This document shows, in pieces, positions 44,157 through 52,577 of a stretch of DNA of 64,000 nucleotides (its first letter is position 1; each line of letters starts with the position of its first letter). The notes under the pieces were generated by a model. That model was not told where the DNA came from. It saw only the letters and a list, made by a program, of their open reading frames with translations, and did not search any database. The DNA comes from Exiguobacterium sp. Leaf196 (GTDB lineage Bacteria > Bacillota > Bacilli > Exiguobacteriales > Exiguobacteriaceae): positions 186,001 to 250,000 of the forward strand of contig NZ_LMPV01000007.1 of the NCBI RefSeq assembly GCF_001423965.1, written 5' to 3'. The position numbers and the translations under genes were made by a program.

Positions 44157-45170
44157 ATGATTGAATTCAAACAGATTACGAAACGGTTCGTCCGAGACCG
44201 GACCCCGATTTTCGCATTACGGGATGTCGATTTGACGATTCAAAAAGGAGAAATCTTTGGGATCATCGGTGAATCCGGTGCCGGTAAGAGTACGTTACTT
44301 CGTCTGATCAACGGTCTCGAGCATCCGACACAAGGAACGGTCAAGGTCGACGGTGTCTCGCTCGGTGGGATGTCAAAAGCAGATTTGCGTCAACTTCGTT
44401 TGCGGACAGGAATGATCTTTCAGCATTTCCAATTGATCCAGTCGCGTAATGTCGCAGATAACATTGCTTTCGCACTGAAGGCTGCTGGCGTCAAACGAGC
44501 AGATTTTCCGGAACGGATCCGTGAACTCGTCTCACTCGTCGGACTCGAAGGATTCGAAACGAACTTCCCGAGTCAGTTGAGCGGCGGACAAAAACAGCGC
44601 GTTGGGATTGCCCGGGCACTCGCGAATGATCCAACCGTCTTGTTATGTGACGAAGCGACCTCTGCCCTTGATCCGGTCACGACGCTGCAGATTTTAGATT
44701 TGTTGAAAGATTTGAATGAACGACTCGGATTGACGATCGTCCTCATCACGCATGAGATCGATGTCGTCAAACAGATTTGCCATCGTGTCGCGGTCATGTC
44801 GCAAGGGGAAGTCGTCGAAGTCGCCTCTACATACGATTTGTTCAGTCAAGCCAAACATCCGGTGACACAACATTATGTCGACACGGCACTCCAGATCGAG
44901 CTACCGGAACGCATCTTGCAAACGACACCGGGAAAGATCATCCGCCTGCAGTTCACGGGCGAGAAGACCGGTGAAAGTACGTTATCGGAAGCCATCCGTC
45001 GATACGATATCTCGGTCAGCATCCTGCACGGAAAAGTCGATTACATCCAAGACGTCGCTTTTGGTGTCTTAATCGTCAGCTTGACGGGATCCTCCGATCA
45101 AATCGCACCTGCCCTCGACTGGCTTGCGGCGGAACTTCATACACTCGAGGTGATTCAGGATGTGGCTTGA
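44157..45170 (+). CDS. metN: methionine ABC transporter ATPase
   Basis: A 337-residue ATPase. Walker A (GESGAGKSTLLRLI), signature (LSGGQKQRVGIARAL), Walker B (VLLCDEATSALD) and the switch His (LITHEIDVV) are present. A C-terminal ACT-like NIL domain (~265-337) fits MetN's methionine-sensing regulatory part. Start ATG after ACAAGGAGATGAGCAA. First gene after the SAM riboswitch; its end overlaps metI. Confidence 0.95.
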   Translation: MIEFKQITKRFVRDRTPIFALRDVDLTIQKGEIFGIIGESGAGKSTLLRLINGLEHPTQGTVKVDGVSLGGMSKADLRQLRLRTGMIFQHFQLIQSRNVADNIAFALKAAGVKRADFPERIRELVSLVGLEGFETNFPSQLSGGQKQRVGIARALANDPTVLLCDEATSALDPVTTLQILDLLKDLNERLGLTIVLITHEIDVVKQICHRVAVMSQGEVVEVASTYDLFSQAKHPVTQHYVDTALQIELPERILQTTPGKIIRLQFTGEKTGESTLSEAIRRYDISVSILHGKVDYIQDVAFGVLIVSLTGSSDQIAPALDWLAAELHTLEVIQDVA

Positions 45171-45825
45171 TCGTATACAAACGATGTTACCCGAGTTGTT
45201 GAAGGCACTTGGTGAGACGGCGTGGATGGTTGGCATTTCGCTTGCCTTCGCATTGGTCGTCGGGATTCCACTCGGGATTCTCCTGTTCGTCACCGACCGC
45301 GGTTTATTCTTTCAAAACATTGCCATCCGACGTGTCCTTGACTTCGTCGTCAACATCGTCCGGTCCTTGCCGTTCATCATCTTGCTTGTTGCCCTCATTC
45401 CATTAACGAAGTTCTTGCTTGATAATACGATTGGTCCGACGGCAGCGTCCGTCAGCCTTAGTGTCGCAGCGATTCCGTTTCTCGCGCGCCTCGTCGAAAC
45501 ATCACTCCGTGAAATTCCACCTGGTTTGATCGAAGCAGCGGAAGCCTGCGGAGCGAAACCATTACGGATCATCGTCAGTGTCCTCTTACCGGAAGCACTC
45601 CCTGGCATCATTCAGGGCATCACATTAACGACGATCAGCTTGATCGGCTTCTCGGCGATGGCTGGTATCGTCGGCGGTGGAGGTGTCGGTGACCTCGCGA
45701 TCCGTTTCGGTTACTATCGCTACGATAATCTCATCATGATCGTGACGATCGTCGTCCTCATCGTCATCGTCCAGAGCATTCAAGCACTCGGCAATCAACT
45801 GGCGCGAAAAACAGACAAGCGCTAA
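45160..45825 (+). CDS. metI: methionine ABC transporter permease
   Basis: A 221-residue inner-membrane permease with five to six transmembrane segments and an EAA-type loop (EAAEACGAKPLRIIVSVLLP). It pairs with MetN. The start overlaps the last 11 bases of metN, indicating translational coupling. Confidence 0.94.
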   Translation: MWLDRIQTMLPELLKALGETAWMVGISLAFALVVGIPLGILLFVTDRGLFFQNIAIRRVLDFVVNIVRSLPFIILLVALIPLTKFLLDNTIGPTAASVSLSVAAIPFLARLVETSLREIPPGLIEAAEACGAKPLRIIVSVLLPEALPGIIQGITLTTISLIGFSAMAGIVGGGGVGDLAIRFGYYRYDNLIMIVTIVVLIVIVQSIQALGNQLARKTDKR

Positions 45826-45852
45826 TCATACATATAAAGGGAGAGTTGAATC

Positions 45853-46668
45853 ATGAAAAAACGATATGCCTTTTTAGCGACAGCCTTACTCGGTGCAGGA
45901 ATCCTCGCAGGATGCGGAGACAGCAGCGCTGATGAAAAAGACAAGACGATCAAGATTGGGGCGACAAGCGGTCCTTATAGCGACATGGTCAAACAAGCGA
46001 TTCAACCGCAACTCGAAAAGAAAGGCTATAAAGTCGAAATCGTCGAATTCAGCGATTATATCCAACCGAACATCGCACTCGGTAGTGGCAATATCGATGC
46101 TAACTTATTCCAACACTCGATTTACCTGAAGACGTTCTCTAAAGAAAAGAAGCTCGACCTTAAAGGGCTCATCACTGTCCCGACGGCACCGATGGGACTG
46201 TATAGTAAAACGGCGAAGACACTTGACGACGTCAAGACAGGCGCTGAAGTCGCGACACCGAACGATCCAACGAACCAGGCACGCGCGCTGAACCTCTTGG
46301 CAGAACAAGGCTGGATCGAACTGAAGCCAGATGTCGATCCACTGACCGTCTCAGAGAAAGATATCGTCAAAAATCCGAAGAAACTCGTCATCAAGCCGCT
46401 TGAAGCAGCGCAACTGCCACGTGCCATCGAAAGCGTTGATGTCTCAGCAGTTCCAGGAAACTTCGCGCTTGCTGCGAAATTCGATTTACTCGATGCGTTA
46501 GCACTTGAGACGATGGACGAGCAATACCGGAACCTCATTGCTGTCCAAACGAAAGATGCAGACTCACAAGTCGCAAAAGACCTGAAGACAGCTGTCGAAT
46601 CCGATGCATTCAACACAGTCATCGAAAAATCATTCAAAGGTTTCAGCAAACCAAATTGGGCAAACTGA
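45853..46668 (+). CDS. metQ: methionine-binding lipoprotein
   Basis: A 271-residue NlpA-family lipoprotein. The signal peptide ends in the lipobox LAGC, followed by IKIGATSGPYSDMVKQAIQP and a PNIALGSGNIDANLFQHS stretch typical of MetQ. It binds methionine outside the membrane and feeds MetNI. Start ATG after AAAGGGAGAGTTGAATC. Last gene of the riboswitch-controlled operon. Confidence 0.94.
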   Translation: MKKRYAFLATALLGAGILAGCGDSSADEKDKTIKIGATSGPYSDMVKQAIQPQLEKKGYKVEIVEFSDYIQPNIALGSGNIDANLFQHSIYLKTFSKEKKLDLKGLITVPTAPMGLYSKTAKTLDDVKTGAEVATPNDPTNQARALNLLAEQGWIELKPDVDPLTVSEKDIVKNPKKLVIKPLEAAQLPRAIESVDVSAVPGNFALAAKFDLLDALALETMDEQYRNLIAVQTKDADSQVAKDLKTAVESDAFNTVIEKSFKGFSKPNWAN

Positions 46669-46673
46669 TTTTT

Positions 46674-46725
46674 AAAACGACCGGAATTCAAAAGAGATCA
46701 TCTCTCATTGAATTTCGGTCGTTTT
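46674..46725. terminator. bidirectional intrinsic terminator
   Basis: AAAACGACCGGAATTCAA pairs with TTGAATTTCGGTCGTTTT with one mismatch, between convergent metQ and the GNAT gene. Confidence 0.9.
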
Positions 46726-46728
46726 GTG

Positions 46729-47226
46729 TTAGAACCGATACCACATGAGTTCTTCATCATGATAGGTACCATCGATTTTCAACGCCCGCGGTTCAATCGC
46801 GTACGATTCGAAGCCAAGCGACCGATACAAGGCTTTAGCGGCTTCATTCGTCCGAACGACCGAGAGATGAACCTGCTCGATCCAAGGACGTTCCTCTAAT
46901 GCCCGTAATGCCTCTTGTACCAATTGCTGTCCGACCTGCTGTTTTCTGATGCTTGGAGTGACGTACATCGCAAATAAATTGGCTCGATGTCGCATCTTGT
47001 CTAGCTCGGAGCAGACAACGGTGACGACCCCAACGAGTTGCGCTTCATGAAAGGCACCGAACGTCGCTGCCTGTTCGCTCTGAAATCGCGTAGCATACTG
47101 GTCGACCGGTCGATCTTTTTCCGCTTCATAATCGGAGCCGAACGCTTCCGGATGATTCTGTAATGCTTCTAATCGCAATGCTTTATAGAGTACTGCATCT
47201 TCTGGATTCAATCGACGGATTTCCAA
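46729..47226 (-). CDS. GNAT family N-acetyltransferase
   Basis: A 165-residue acetyltransferase. It begins LEIRRLNPEDAVLYKALRLE, has the acetyl-CoA pyrophosphate loop region (VTPSIRKQQVGQQLVQEAL) and a C-terminal NEAAKALYRSLGFES. The acceptor is unknown. The best start is TTG 47226, eight bases after AGGAGG; the GTG three codons upstream lies inside the ribosome site region. Monocistronic. Confidence 0.85.
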   Translation of the reverse strand: MEIRRLNPEDAVLYKALRLEALQNHPEAFGSDYEAEKDRPVDQYATRFQSEQAATFGAFHEAQLVGVVTVVCSELDKMRHRANLFAMYVTPSIRKQQVGQQLVQEALRALEERPWIEQVHLSVVRTNEAAKALYRSLGFESYAIEPRALKIDGTYHDEELMWYRF

Positions 47227-47272
47227 TCGCCCCACCTCCTGCCTTTAGTATAAAACAAACAATCTCATGAAA

Positions 47273-47304
47273 AAGAGAACGACATCGTGAAATGTCATCC
47301 TCTT
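47273..47304 (-). terminator. intrinsic terminator of the CAP-domain gene
   Basis: AAGAGAACGACA and TGTCATCCTCTT pair with two mismatches; on the minus strand TTTTT follows. Confidence 0.8.
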
Positions 47305-47314
47305 TTTTACATAC

Positions 47315-48193
47315 TTAAGGTGTTCGGAAATTAATCGTGAAGTACGGTGCATTGTCTCGGAATGCCACACCGACATCGGCTTGCTTGTACTCTTTTTTCA
47401 AAATATTTTCTCGGTGTCCTTGTGAATTCATTAGACCCCAATGCGCGGCAAAGACGTTCGGATACCCCATCGAGAGGTTTTCACCAGCATAGCTGAACGT
47501 GATTCCTCCGCGTTTCATCCGGTCGAACGGATCACGACCTTGTGGATCTGTATGCGAGAAGAAATTATGTTTCGCCATGTTTTCGCTGTGACCACGGGTG
47601 ACCGGCTTCAATGCTGTGTACGGTGCTAACGGATTCAACTTATAGTCAGCGCGTTCCCAGTTCATCAAGCGAAGCATTAATTTCTCATCCGTCGTCCGTA
47701 GCGCATTTGATGACGTACCGTAGAAGCCTTTTTTCTCCGCTTCGACGTCTTTCGGAATCGCAAGTGTCGCTTTGACTTTATTGCCGTCATGTTGATCGAA
47801 GAAGTACGTTACATAGTTCCCTTTCTTCTCATAAACGGCGGCATGGTCCAGATTCAGCATGTAGTTTGTGTTGCCTTTACGATAGGACTTCACTGCGGAC
47901 CACCCCTTTTTCTTCAAAGAGGATTCCGTATCCTTATTCAATACTGCACCTTGTGTCGTCACACCGTTTTTGAAACGATATTTTCCGTAGTCCTTACCAT
48001 CCTTCGTTAAGGCGACGAATTCTTCCGTTGAAGTCCGTCTGACTTCCCAGTCATATCCGGGATACTCACTGCTATATCGATCAATCAGCTTGCCGCCACT
48101 TTTCGGGTAATCGGCTTCTGCCTGTTCCATTGGAATGTTTTCGTAGCCGAAAAAGGCTACCGCTGCTACTCCGATGATCAACCATTTTTTCAT
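47315..48193 (-). CDS. secreted CAP/SCP-domain protein with CAP-associated N-terminal domain
   Basis: A 292-residue exported protein. A signal peptide (MKKWLIIGVAAVAFFGYE) is followed by a CAP-associated N-terminal domain (~35-155) and a C-terminal CAP domain (~165-290). The CAP signature residues are visible: GHSENMAKHNFFSHTDPQGR (His), YAGENLSMGY (Glu) and HRENILKKEYKQADVG (His). Bacterial YkwD/YlbC-type proteins share this layout; their activity is not established. Start ATG after AAAGGAGGCGAAACGACGAC. Monocistronic. Confidence 0.87.
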   Translation of the reverse strand: MKKWLIIGVAAVAFFGYENIPMEQAEADYPKSGGKLIDRYSSEYPGYDWEVRRTSTEEFVALTKDGKDYGKYRFKNGVTTQGAVLNKDTESSLKKKGWSAVKSYRKGNTNYMLNLDHAAVYEKKGNYVTYFFDQHDGNKVKATLAIPKDVEAEKKGFYGTSSNALRTTDEKLMLRLMNWERADYKLNPLAPYTALKPVTRGHSENMAKHNFFSHTDPQGRDPFDRMKRGGITFSYAGENLSMGYPNVFAAHWGLMNSQGHRENILKKEYKQADVGVAFRDNAPYFTINFRTP

Positions 48194-48281
48194 GTCGTCG
48201 TTTCGCCTCCTTTAATCTCATTACCTTTATTTTAAAAGAAATTGTTTCCCCCGAACAGTCATTGGCTCTCATTTGTCTAAA

Positions 48282-48563
48282 TCACATCTTCTGTCCACAA
48301 ACCTGACACATTTCATGAGAACGCTCTTCCTTTAGTGAAATGCTTTCTTTTAAACGATTCTTGAAAACATTTAGTACAGAGACTAAAGTATATTCCCCTT
48401 TTCTTAAAATGTGTGAACATTCTTTTATTTCATTCTCAGCGAATTTTGGTTGCTCTCCGAATCTTGACTCGGTATCATTAAAATTCGTAAGCCAAACTTT
48501 CAATGCTTTTCCAAATAACATAATGATATGAAGGAGCTGACCTATGGTTTTACTGTATTTCAT
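48282..48563 (-). CDS. doubtful small ORF, possible gene remnant
   Basis: A 93-codon open frame fills the otherwise empty 48194-48543 gap. The peptide composition is protein-like and ends in a CQVCGQKM motif, but no ribosome site precedes the first ATG (48563) or the internal ATG near 48519. Its first 20 bases overlap the opposite-strand membrane protein gene. The region is AT-richer than its surroundings. It may be a decayed gene or a chance frame. No family recognised. Confidence 0.25.
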   Translation of the reverse strand: MKYSKTIGQLLHIIMLFGKALKVWLTNFNDTESRFGEQPKFAENEIKECSHILRKGEYTLVSVLNVFKNRLKESISLKEERSHEMCQVCGQKM

Positions 48564-48900
48564 TTATGAATCCATTGCCTTTTTACCCATTCAACAATAC
48601 TTATTCTCCGGCTGGATGATCCTTGTCGCCTTGACTGTATCCTTTAGCTTAGCCAATGCCCACGAAGATGTTCGTCTCAATCAACGACTTGGATTTGAAA
48701 TACTCGTTCCAGGTTCCGGTATGTTGCTCTCAAAACAATTCATTCCTGGTCTCGCTATCATTCTATTATTGATCATCATTCACTTCACGTATATGTTCCG
48801 TGCCATCCCGTTACCCGTTGCCTTAATTTCCACACTCTCGATCAGTACACTCTCACTTCTTTTACTCTTTATCCCAGCACGCAAAAAAGCGGACCGCTAA
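48544..48900 (+). CDS. small membrane protein of unknown function
   Basis: A 118-residue protein with about three to four hydrophobic segments (FLPIQQYLFSGWMILVALTV, LAIILLLIIIHFTYMF, LSISTLSLLLLFI) and a short basic tail. Start ATG after ATGAAGGAGCTGACCT, a good ribosome site. Not a family I recognise. Its stop codon lies inside the loop of the following terminator. Confidence 0.65.
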   Translation: MVLLYFIYESIAFLPIQQYLFSGWMILVALTVSFSLANAHEDVRLNQRLGFEILVPGSGMLLSKQFIPGLAIILLLIIIHFTYMFRAIPLPVALISTLSISTLSLLLLFIPARKKADR

Positions 48901-48914
48901 GTCCGCTTTTTTTG
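48884..48914. terminator. bidirectional terminator overlapping a stop codon
   Basis: AAAAAAGCGGAC and GTCCGCTTTTTTT pair; the loop contains the TAA of the membrane protein gene. It also serves the convergent nuclease gene. Confidence 0.88.
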
Positions 48915-48917
48915 ATT

Positions 48918-51668
48918 TTATTGGTATTTCGTTGTTTCAGCTAGTTTGTATTTGTTCGACAATTCAAGCCAGATCGTTTTGCCTTTGATTGTCTTCACTT
49001 GAATGTATGGACGCCCCTGTGACACGCGAAGTGCGAGCAATTCACCTTGTTGATCGGCGTGTGTTTCACTAGCTTTATCCCAGTTGCGACCCAATTTACG
49101 TTCAATGAAGATATGTTTTCCTTTTTGAACAGCACGCCAGATACCGACTTCTGCCGTTCCTTTGACCGGTACTGCCGTTTGTGCACCTTGAATCGAGATG
49201 ATCGCTGGATCGTGGTCACTCGCGCTACCGTCTGCTTCCATGTAATCCGAGTTGATGTTGACGATATCCGACGATGTATACGACTTCAAGTTATTCGAAA
49301 TTAAGATATGGTCGAGTACTTGCGCATTTCCGTTGTAGACGTACGAGTAACGCTCAGATTTCGGAAGATCATCGACTGTGTTCCAGAGATTTTTCCCTTT
49401 CAGGATGTCTAACGTTTCTGAGAACTGGAAGTCGTTGAGGTCACCAAGAACGACGACATTCGAATCTTTGACTTCCGTCTTCAATTCAGAAACGAAGTTT
49501 TGGACGATGTTCGCAATCGCATGACGCTGGACTTCACTCTTACGAACGACCGGTTGGTTTTTACCGAAGTCAGCTCCATCGCCACCTTTTGAGTTGAAGT
49601 GGTTGACGATGACATGATATGAATCACCATTAAAGAGGAATTCCGCGACGAGCGGTTTCCGCGAACTCGCGAAGTTCGGATCCGTCGGCTGAATGCGACC
49701 CGGGTTTTTCGTCAGCTTACCATTTTCAACTGACACGGCTTCCGTCGCTCCACCTTTTTCTCCTGGTGCGAGTGATACACGCGCTGGATTGTAGAGGAAC
49801 CCGACACGGATGTTTCCGCCTGGTTGCCCGCCGTCCTTTTTATCTTCTGGTGCGATGTCCGTATACGCATACCGGACACCTGTTTTTGCTTCGATCGCTG
49901 CGATCAATGTCTCAAATGATTTCGAAGCGTCGACTGTGCCGCTATCCGTTGCGCCGTCGTTATCCTGCATCTCTGTCAAACCAACGATGTCTGGTGTCTT
50001 CAGGAATGTCGCGATGCCTTCCGAGACACGATCAACTTTTCCAGCATCGGCTGTCGACGCGAAGTTCTCGACGTTGTATGAAGCGACAGTCAGACGTGAT
50101 TCACCCGTTTCGATGTTCGTCGGTTGACGTTCCGCTTCGCTCGTAACGAGTTTCGGAAGGTCTGCTGCTTTTGCGAGTACTTTGTAAGCCGAATAGTTGT
50201 AGCTCATGACACCCTCAATCGTTCCATCGAATGTGTCTCCGGCTTTCGCACGATACGATGAACTTCCCATCTCGACGAACAAGCGCTCCGGATTGACGTT
50301 GTCCTTCGTCAGAATCGGTGTGCCACGTTTCGTATAGACCTTGTTTGCGTCTGTTTGTGTACGAACTGGGATCGTCCGGTTCGCTTGTGGTCCTGTGACG
50401 ATCGCGTTCGGTAAAGCAACACGCATGCCTTCTAAGCTTTCGTATAAATCGATCGCATCTTCTTTCGGGTCAAACTGAGCGAAGGAATCGTTATCGACGA
50501 CTTGAGTCGGAATCAAGACGCCTTTATCACCAAGGACGATACTCGCTGGTAACCCTTCGTTGAGCGCACCCTTTACGAGATTGACCGTACTGATTTCCGT
50601 AACGGCTAGATCCGTATCGAATTTATCGCTGTATCCGCCGAGGATCCATTCTTTGACGTAACCTGTCGTCGCGACCTTTTGTCCAACGGCAGCACCGTGG
50701 TTTTTCGCGTAGACGAGAATACCTTCTGATGTCCGGCTGTCGTTATCCGGATTTGGATCCTGCATGTAGAAGTTGTTCGCATCAACGACATACGTGACGA
50801 CGCCCGTCGTCCGGACGAGTTGATCTGCGTATGGTGATGTGTGCGCGACGCCTTGGATACTGCTGATTTTAGTGATTGGTGGTGCGATGTAGTACTTGAA
50901 TGTCGAGACAGCTGACGTTTTCCCGTCCTTGACAGCAACTGCTTGAATCGTCACTTCGTCATTGATCGTAATCGGTGATGTGTAAACCGGACTGTCAACA
51001 GTCGGTGTCGTACCATCAACTGTATAATGGATCGTTCCTTCACCTGACAGTGTCACTTGATCCCCACGCTCGACCTCACCGACTGGAGTAGCCGTTGGTG
51101 CAACGAGAATATCGCCGGCTTCCGTCTGATGGCTACCGAGATTCGTCAGTGTATCGACAGGAAAGCTCGTCCACTGTGATGGTTCATACGTCTTAACACC
51201 TGATGTAACACCTGATTTCCGAACAAGTGTCGTGTCTTTTGCGAAATCAACGGATGAACCGATCGGTCCGATGATATCAAGGACAACGTCGCCCTTTTTT
51301 AATGCAACCGGATCATTTCCGTTGAAGTTCAACGAACCCGTCGTCATTTGCGCTTTTGCTTTGATGTCTGCATTCGCACTTGAATTCGCGATAACGAATG
51401 TTTTACCTGGATCTACTTTCCCCGATAATGTGATTTTGGACTCAGATGGTCCACCGTTCGTGTATTGAACGAGTGTATAGTCTGCTAAATCAATGATTTG
51501 CCCCGATCCATTGTATAGCTCGATTGCCTTGTTGTTACTTGTTCCTTCTATGTATTCAGACAAGATGACGCCTTCGCCTTCTGCCCCGACAAGACCCGCT
51601 TGTGGAAGGATTCCTGCAGTCAATACTCCGGCCAATGCCCACTTTCCAAACGTACTGCCGTATTTCAT
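48918..51668 (-). CDS. large secreted nuclease: LTD, chitobiase-like, OB-fold and EEP domains
   Basis: A 916-residue exported protein. The signal peptide (~1-31) is followed by a lamin-tail domain (~35-155, VILSEYIEGTSNNKAIELYN), a chitobiase C-like domain (~190-260, YTVDGTTPTVDSPVYTSP), an OB-fold region (~265-510) and an endonuclease/exonuclease/phosphatase domain (~530-830). EEP catalytic motifs are SYNVENF, TEMQDND, NHFNSKGGD, LGDLNDF and SDHDPAI. It resembles YhcR/ExeM-type extracellular nucleases and probably scavenges phosphate or nucleosides from DNA. No sortase motif. ATG 51668 follows AGGGGGTCACATC. Confidence 0.88.
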   Translation of the reverse strand: MKYGSTFGKWALAGVLTAGILPQAGLVGAEGEGVILSEYIEGTSNNKAIELYNGSGQIIDLADYTLVQYTNGGPSESKITLSGKVDPGKTFVIANSSANADIKAKAQMTTGSLNFNGNDPVALKKGDVVLDIIGPIGSSVDFAKDTTLVRKSGVTSGVKTYEPSQWTSFPVDTLTNLGSHQTEAGDILVAPTATPVGEVERGDQVTLSGEGTIHYTVDGTTPTVDSPVYTSPITINDEVTIQAVAVKDGKTSAVSTFKYYIAPPITKISSIQGVAHTSPYADQLVRTTGVVTYVVDANNFYMQDPNPDNDSRTSEGILVYAKNHGAAVGQKVATTGYVKEWILGGYSDKFDTDLAVTEISTVNLVKGALNEGLPASIVLGDKGVLIPTQVVDNDSFAQFDPKEDAIDLYESLEGMRVALPNAIVTGPQANRTIPVRTQTDANKVYTKRGTPILTKDNVNPERLFVEMGSSSYRAKAGDTFDGTIEGVMSYNYSAYKVLAKAADLPKLVTSEAERQPTNIETGESRLTVASYNVENFASTADAGKVDRVSEGIATFLKTPDIVGLTEMQDNDGATDSGTVDASKSFETLIAAIEAKTGVRYAYTDIAPEDKKDGGQPGGNIRVGFLYNPARVSLAPGEKGGATEAVSVENGKLTKNPGRIQPTDPNFASSRKPLVAEFLFNGDSYHVIVNHFNSKGGDGADFGKNQPVVRKSEVQRHAIANIVQNFVSELKTEVKDSNVVVLGDLNDFQFSETLDILKGKNLWNTVDDLPKSERYSYVYNGNAQVLDHILISNNLKSYTSSDIVNINSDYMEADGSASDHDPAIISIQGAQTAVPVKGTAEVGIWRAVQKGKHIFIERKLGRNWDKASETHADQQGELLALRVSQGRPYIQVKTIKGKTIWLELSNKYKLAETTKYQ

Positions 51669-51751
51669 GATGTGACCCCCTATTGAATTTTCTGACACTT
51701 CTTTATAATATCAGATTATATTCAAAAGAGTGTATATTTTTCGTAAAAAAA

Positions 51752-51785
51752 GATACCATCCTTCGTAAATGAAAGAAATGGTATC
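51752..51785 (-). terminator. intrinsic terminator of the YdaT-like gene
   Basis: GATACCAT and ATGGTATC pair, with TTTTTTTA following on the minus strand. Confidence 0.8.
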
Positions 51786-51797
51786 GCTTACAACATT

Positions 51798-51977
51798 TTA
51801 TTGTTCGTCTTTGTGACTTTCGTACCATTTTTCAGCTTGTGATGTCGCAATCGGAATAGCGCGTCCCTCTTCATACCCTTCTTCTAACAAAGCGTTCGCG
51901 ATCTCAATCGCTTTTTTTCGAAGCGGTGGATCAAAGTTCTTGAATGAATCCGGATAGTTGTTCTCATTCCATGGCAT
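51798..51977 (-). CDS. YdaT-like small stress protein
   Basis: A 59-residue protein, MPWNENNYPDSFKNFDPPLR at the start and an EEGYEEGRAIPIATSQAEKW core. I recall this pattern from YdaT, part of the SigB general stress regulon in B. subtilis; no biochemical role is known. ATG 51977 has a GGGGGTGACGAC site. The frame continues 28 codons upstream, through what looks like its own promoter, so that extension is unlikely to be translated. Confidence 0.7.
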   Translation of the reverse strand: MPWNENNYPDSFKNFDPPLRKKAIEIANALLEEGYEEGRAIPIATSQAEKWYESHKDEQ

Positions 51978-52000
51978 GTCGTCACCCCCTTCTTTCCGCT

Positions 52001-52027
52001 TTACCCGAAAAAAGGCATAAAAAAAAC
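52001..52027 (-). promoter_or_regulatory. possible SigB promoter of the YdaT-like gene
   Basis: On the minus strand GTTTTT (52022-52027), 15 nt, GGGTAA (52001-52006) resembles the SigB consensus GTTTAA-N12-15-GGGTAT. It would give a very short leader before ATG 51977. Confidence 0.4.
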
Positions 52028-52079
52028 GCCTCATCAGCGTGTCGTTGTTTTTGGTTGTCATGAGAATCGAGGATTACAG

Positions 52080-52210
52080 GTGATCAAAACACCTGAAACG
52101 ACGAAAGCCCTACCTCTCTTTCGTTGTTACGGCTCCTTGGCCGCGCCAGCTGAATCAAGCATTTTAGCAAGAATCGTGATACGTCTGCAACGGACGCATG
52201 ATACTGGGAT
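52080..52210 (-). ncRNA. unassigned structured region upstream of the YdaT-like gene
   Basis: Within the 516-nt gap 52062-52577 I see a row of hairpins on the minus strand: CAGGTG/CACCTG, AACGAAAG with CTTTCGTcGTT, CGGC/GCCG, and TGCGTC with GACGTA, which uses a G-U wobble only on this strand. An ACGC-loop-GCGT stem followed by eight Ts lies downstream at ~52020-52042. This could be a leader RNA or a separate small RNA. It matches no riboswitch class I know. Confidence 0.4.
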
Positions 52211-52506
52211 TTTTAGAAATAGCTCGGGAATGAGCGGAAAAGTATCGATTGGAAGGTTTATCTTGCTGGGTCGACTTCTTCCCGTAGTATGAAGAAGGAC
52301 AAAATAAAAGCGATGACTTATGTCTGACTCATTTGTCAGTAGCGGTCTAAAAATCCTGACCTGTCGATTTAATTGTATGATATGGATTGAAGATTCTCAC
52401 ATGAGTGATCATCCCCGATTCATGACTTATATTAATTTATCATACTTTCTTTTATAAAGTCAATCTTTCTTTTAGAAAATCGTTTTCCCTCGTCTTGGAA
52501 TCAGAG

Positions 52507-52535
52507 TTGCACCTGCTACAAAAGCCGAGTATCGT
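52507..52535 (+). promoter_or_regulatory. promoter of the yyaL-type gene
   Basis: TTGCAC, 17 nt, TATCGT, 43 nt before the start codon. The rest of the 52211-52577 stretch holds no other clear signal. Confidence 0.4.
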
Positions 52536-52577
52536 GAAGAGGACTTATTACTATAGAAGAAACGAGGGAAATCCATC

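Noticed and set aside
52080-52300. ydaO-type c-di-AMP riboswitch upstream of the YdaT-like gene
   Set aside because: Only a short GGTAGGGC stretch is reminiscent; the other conserved blocks of that class are absent.
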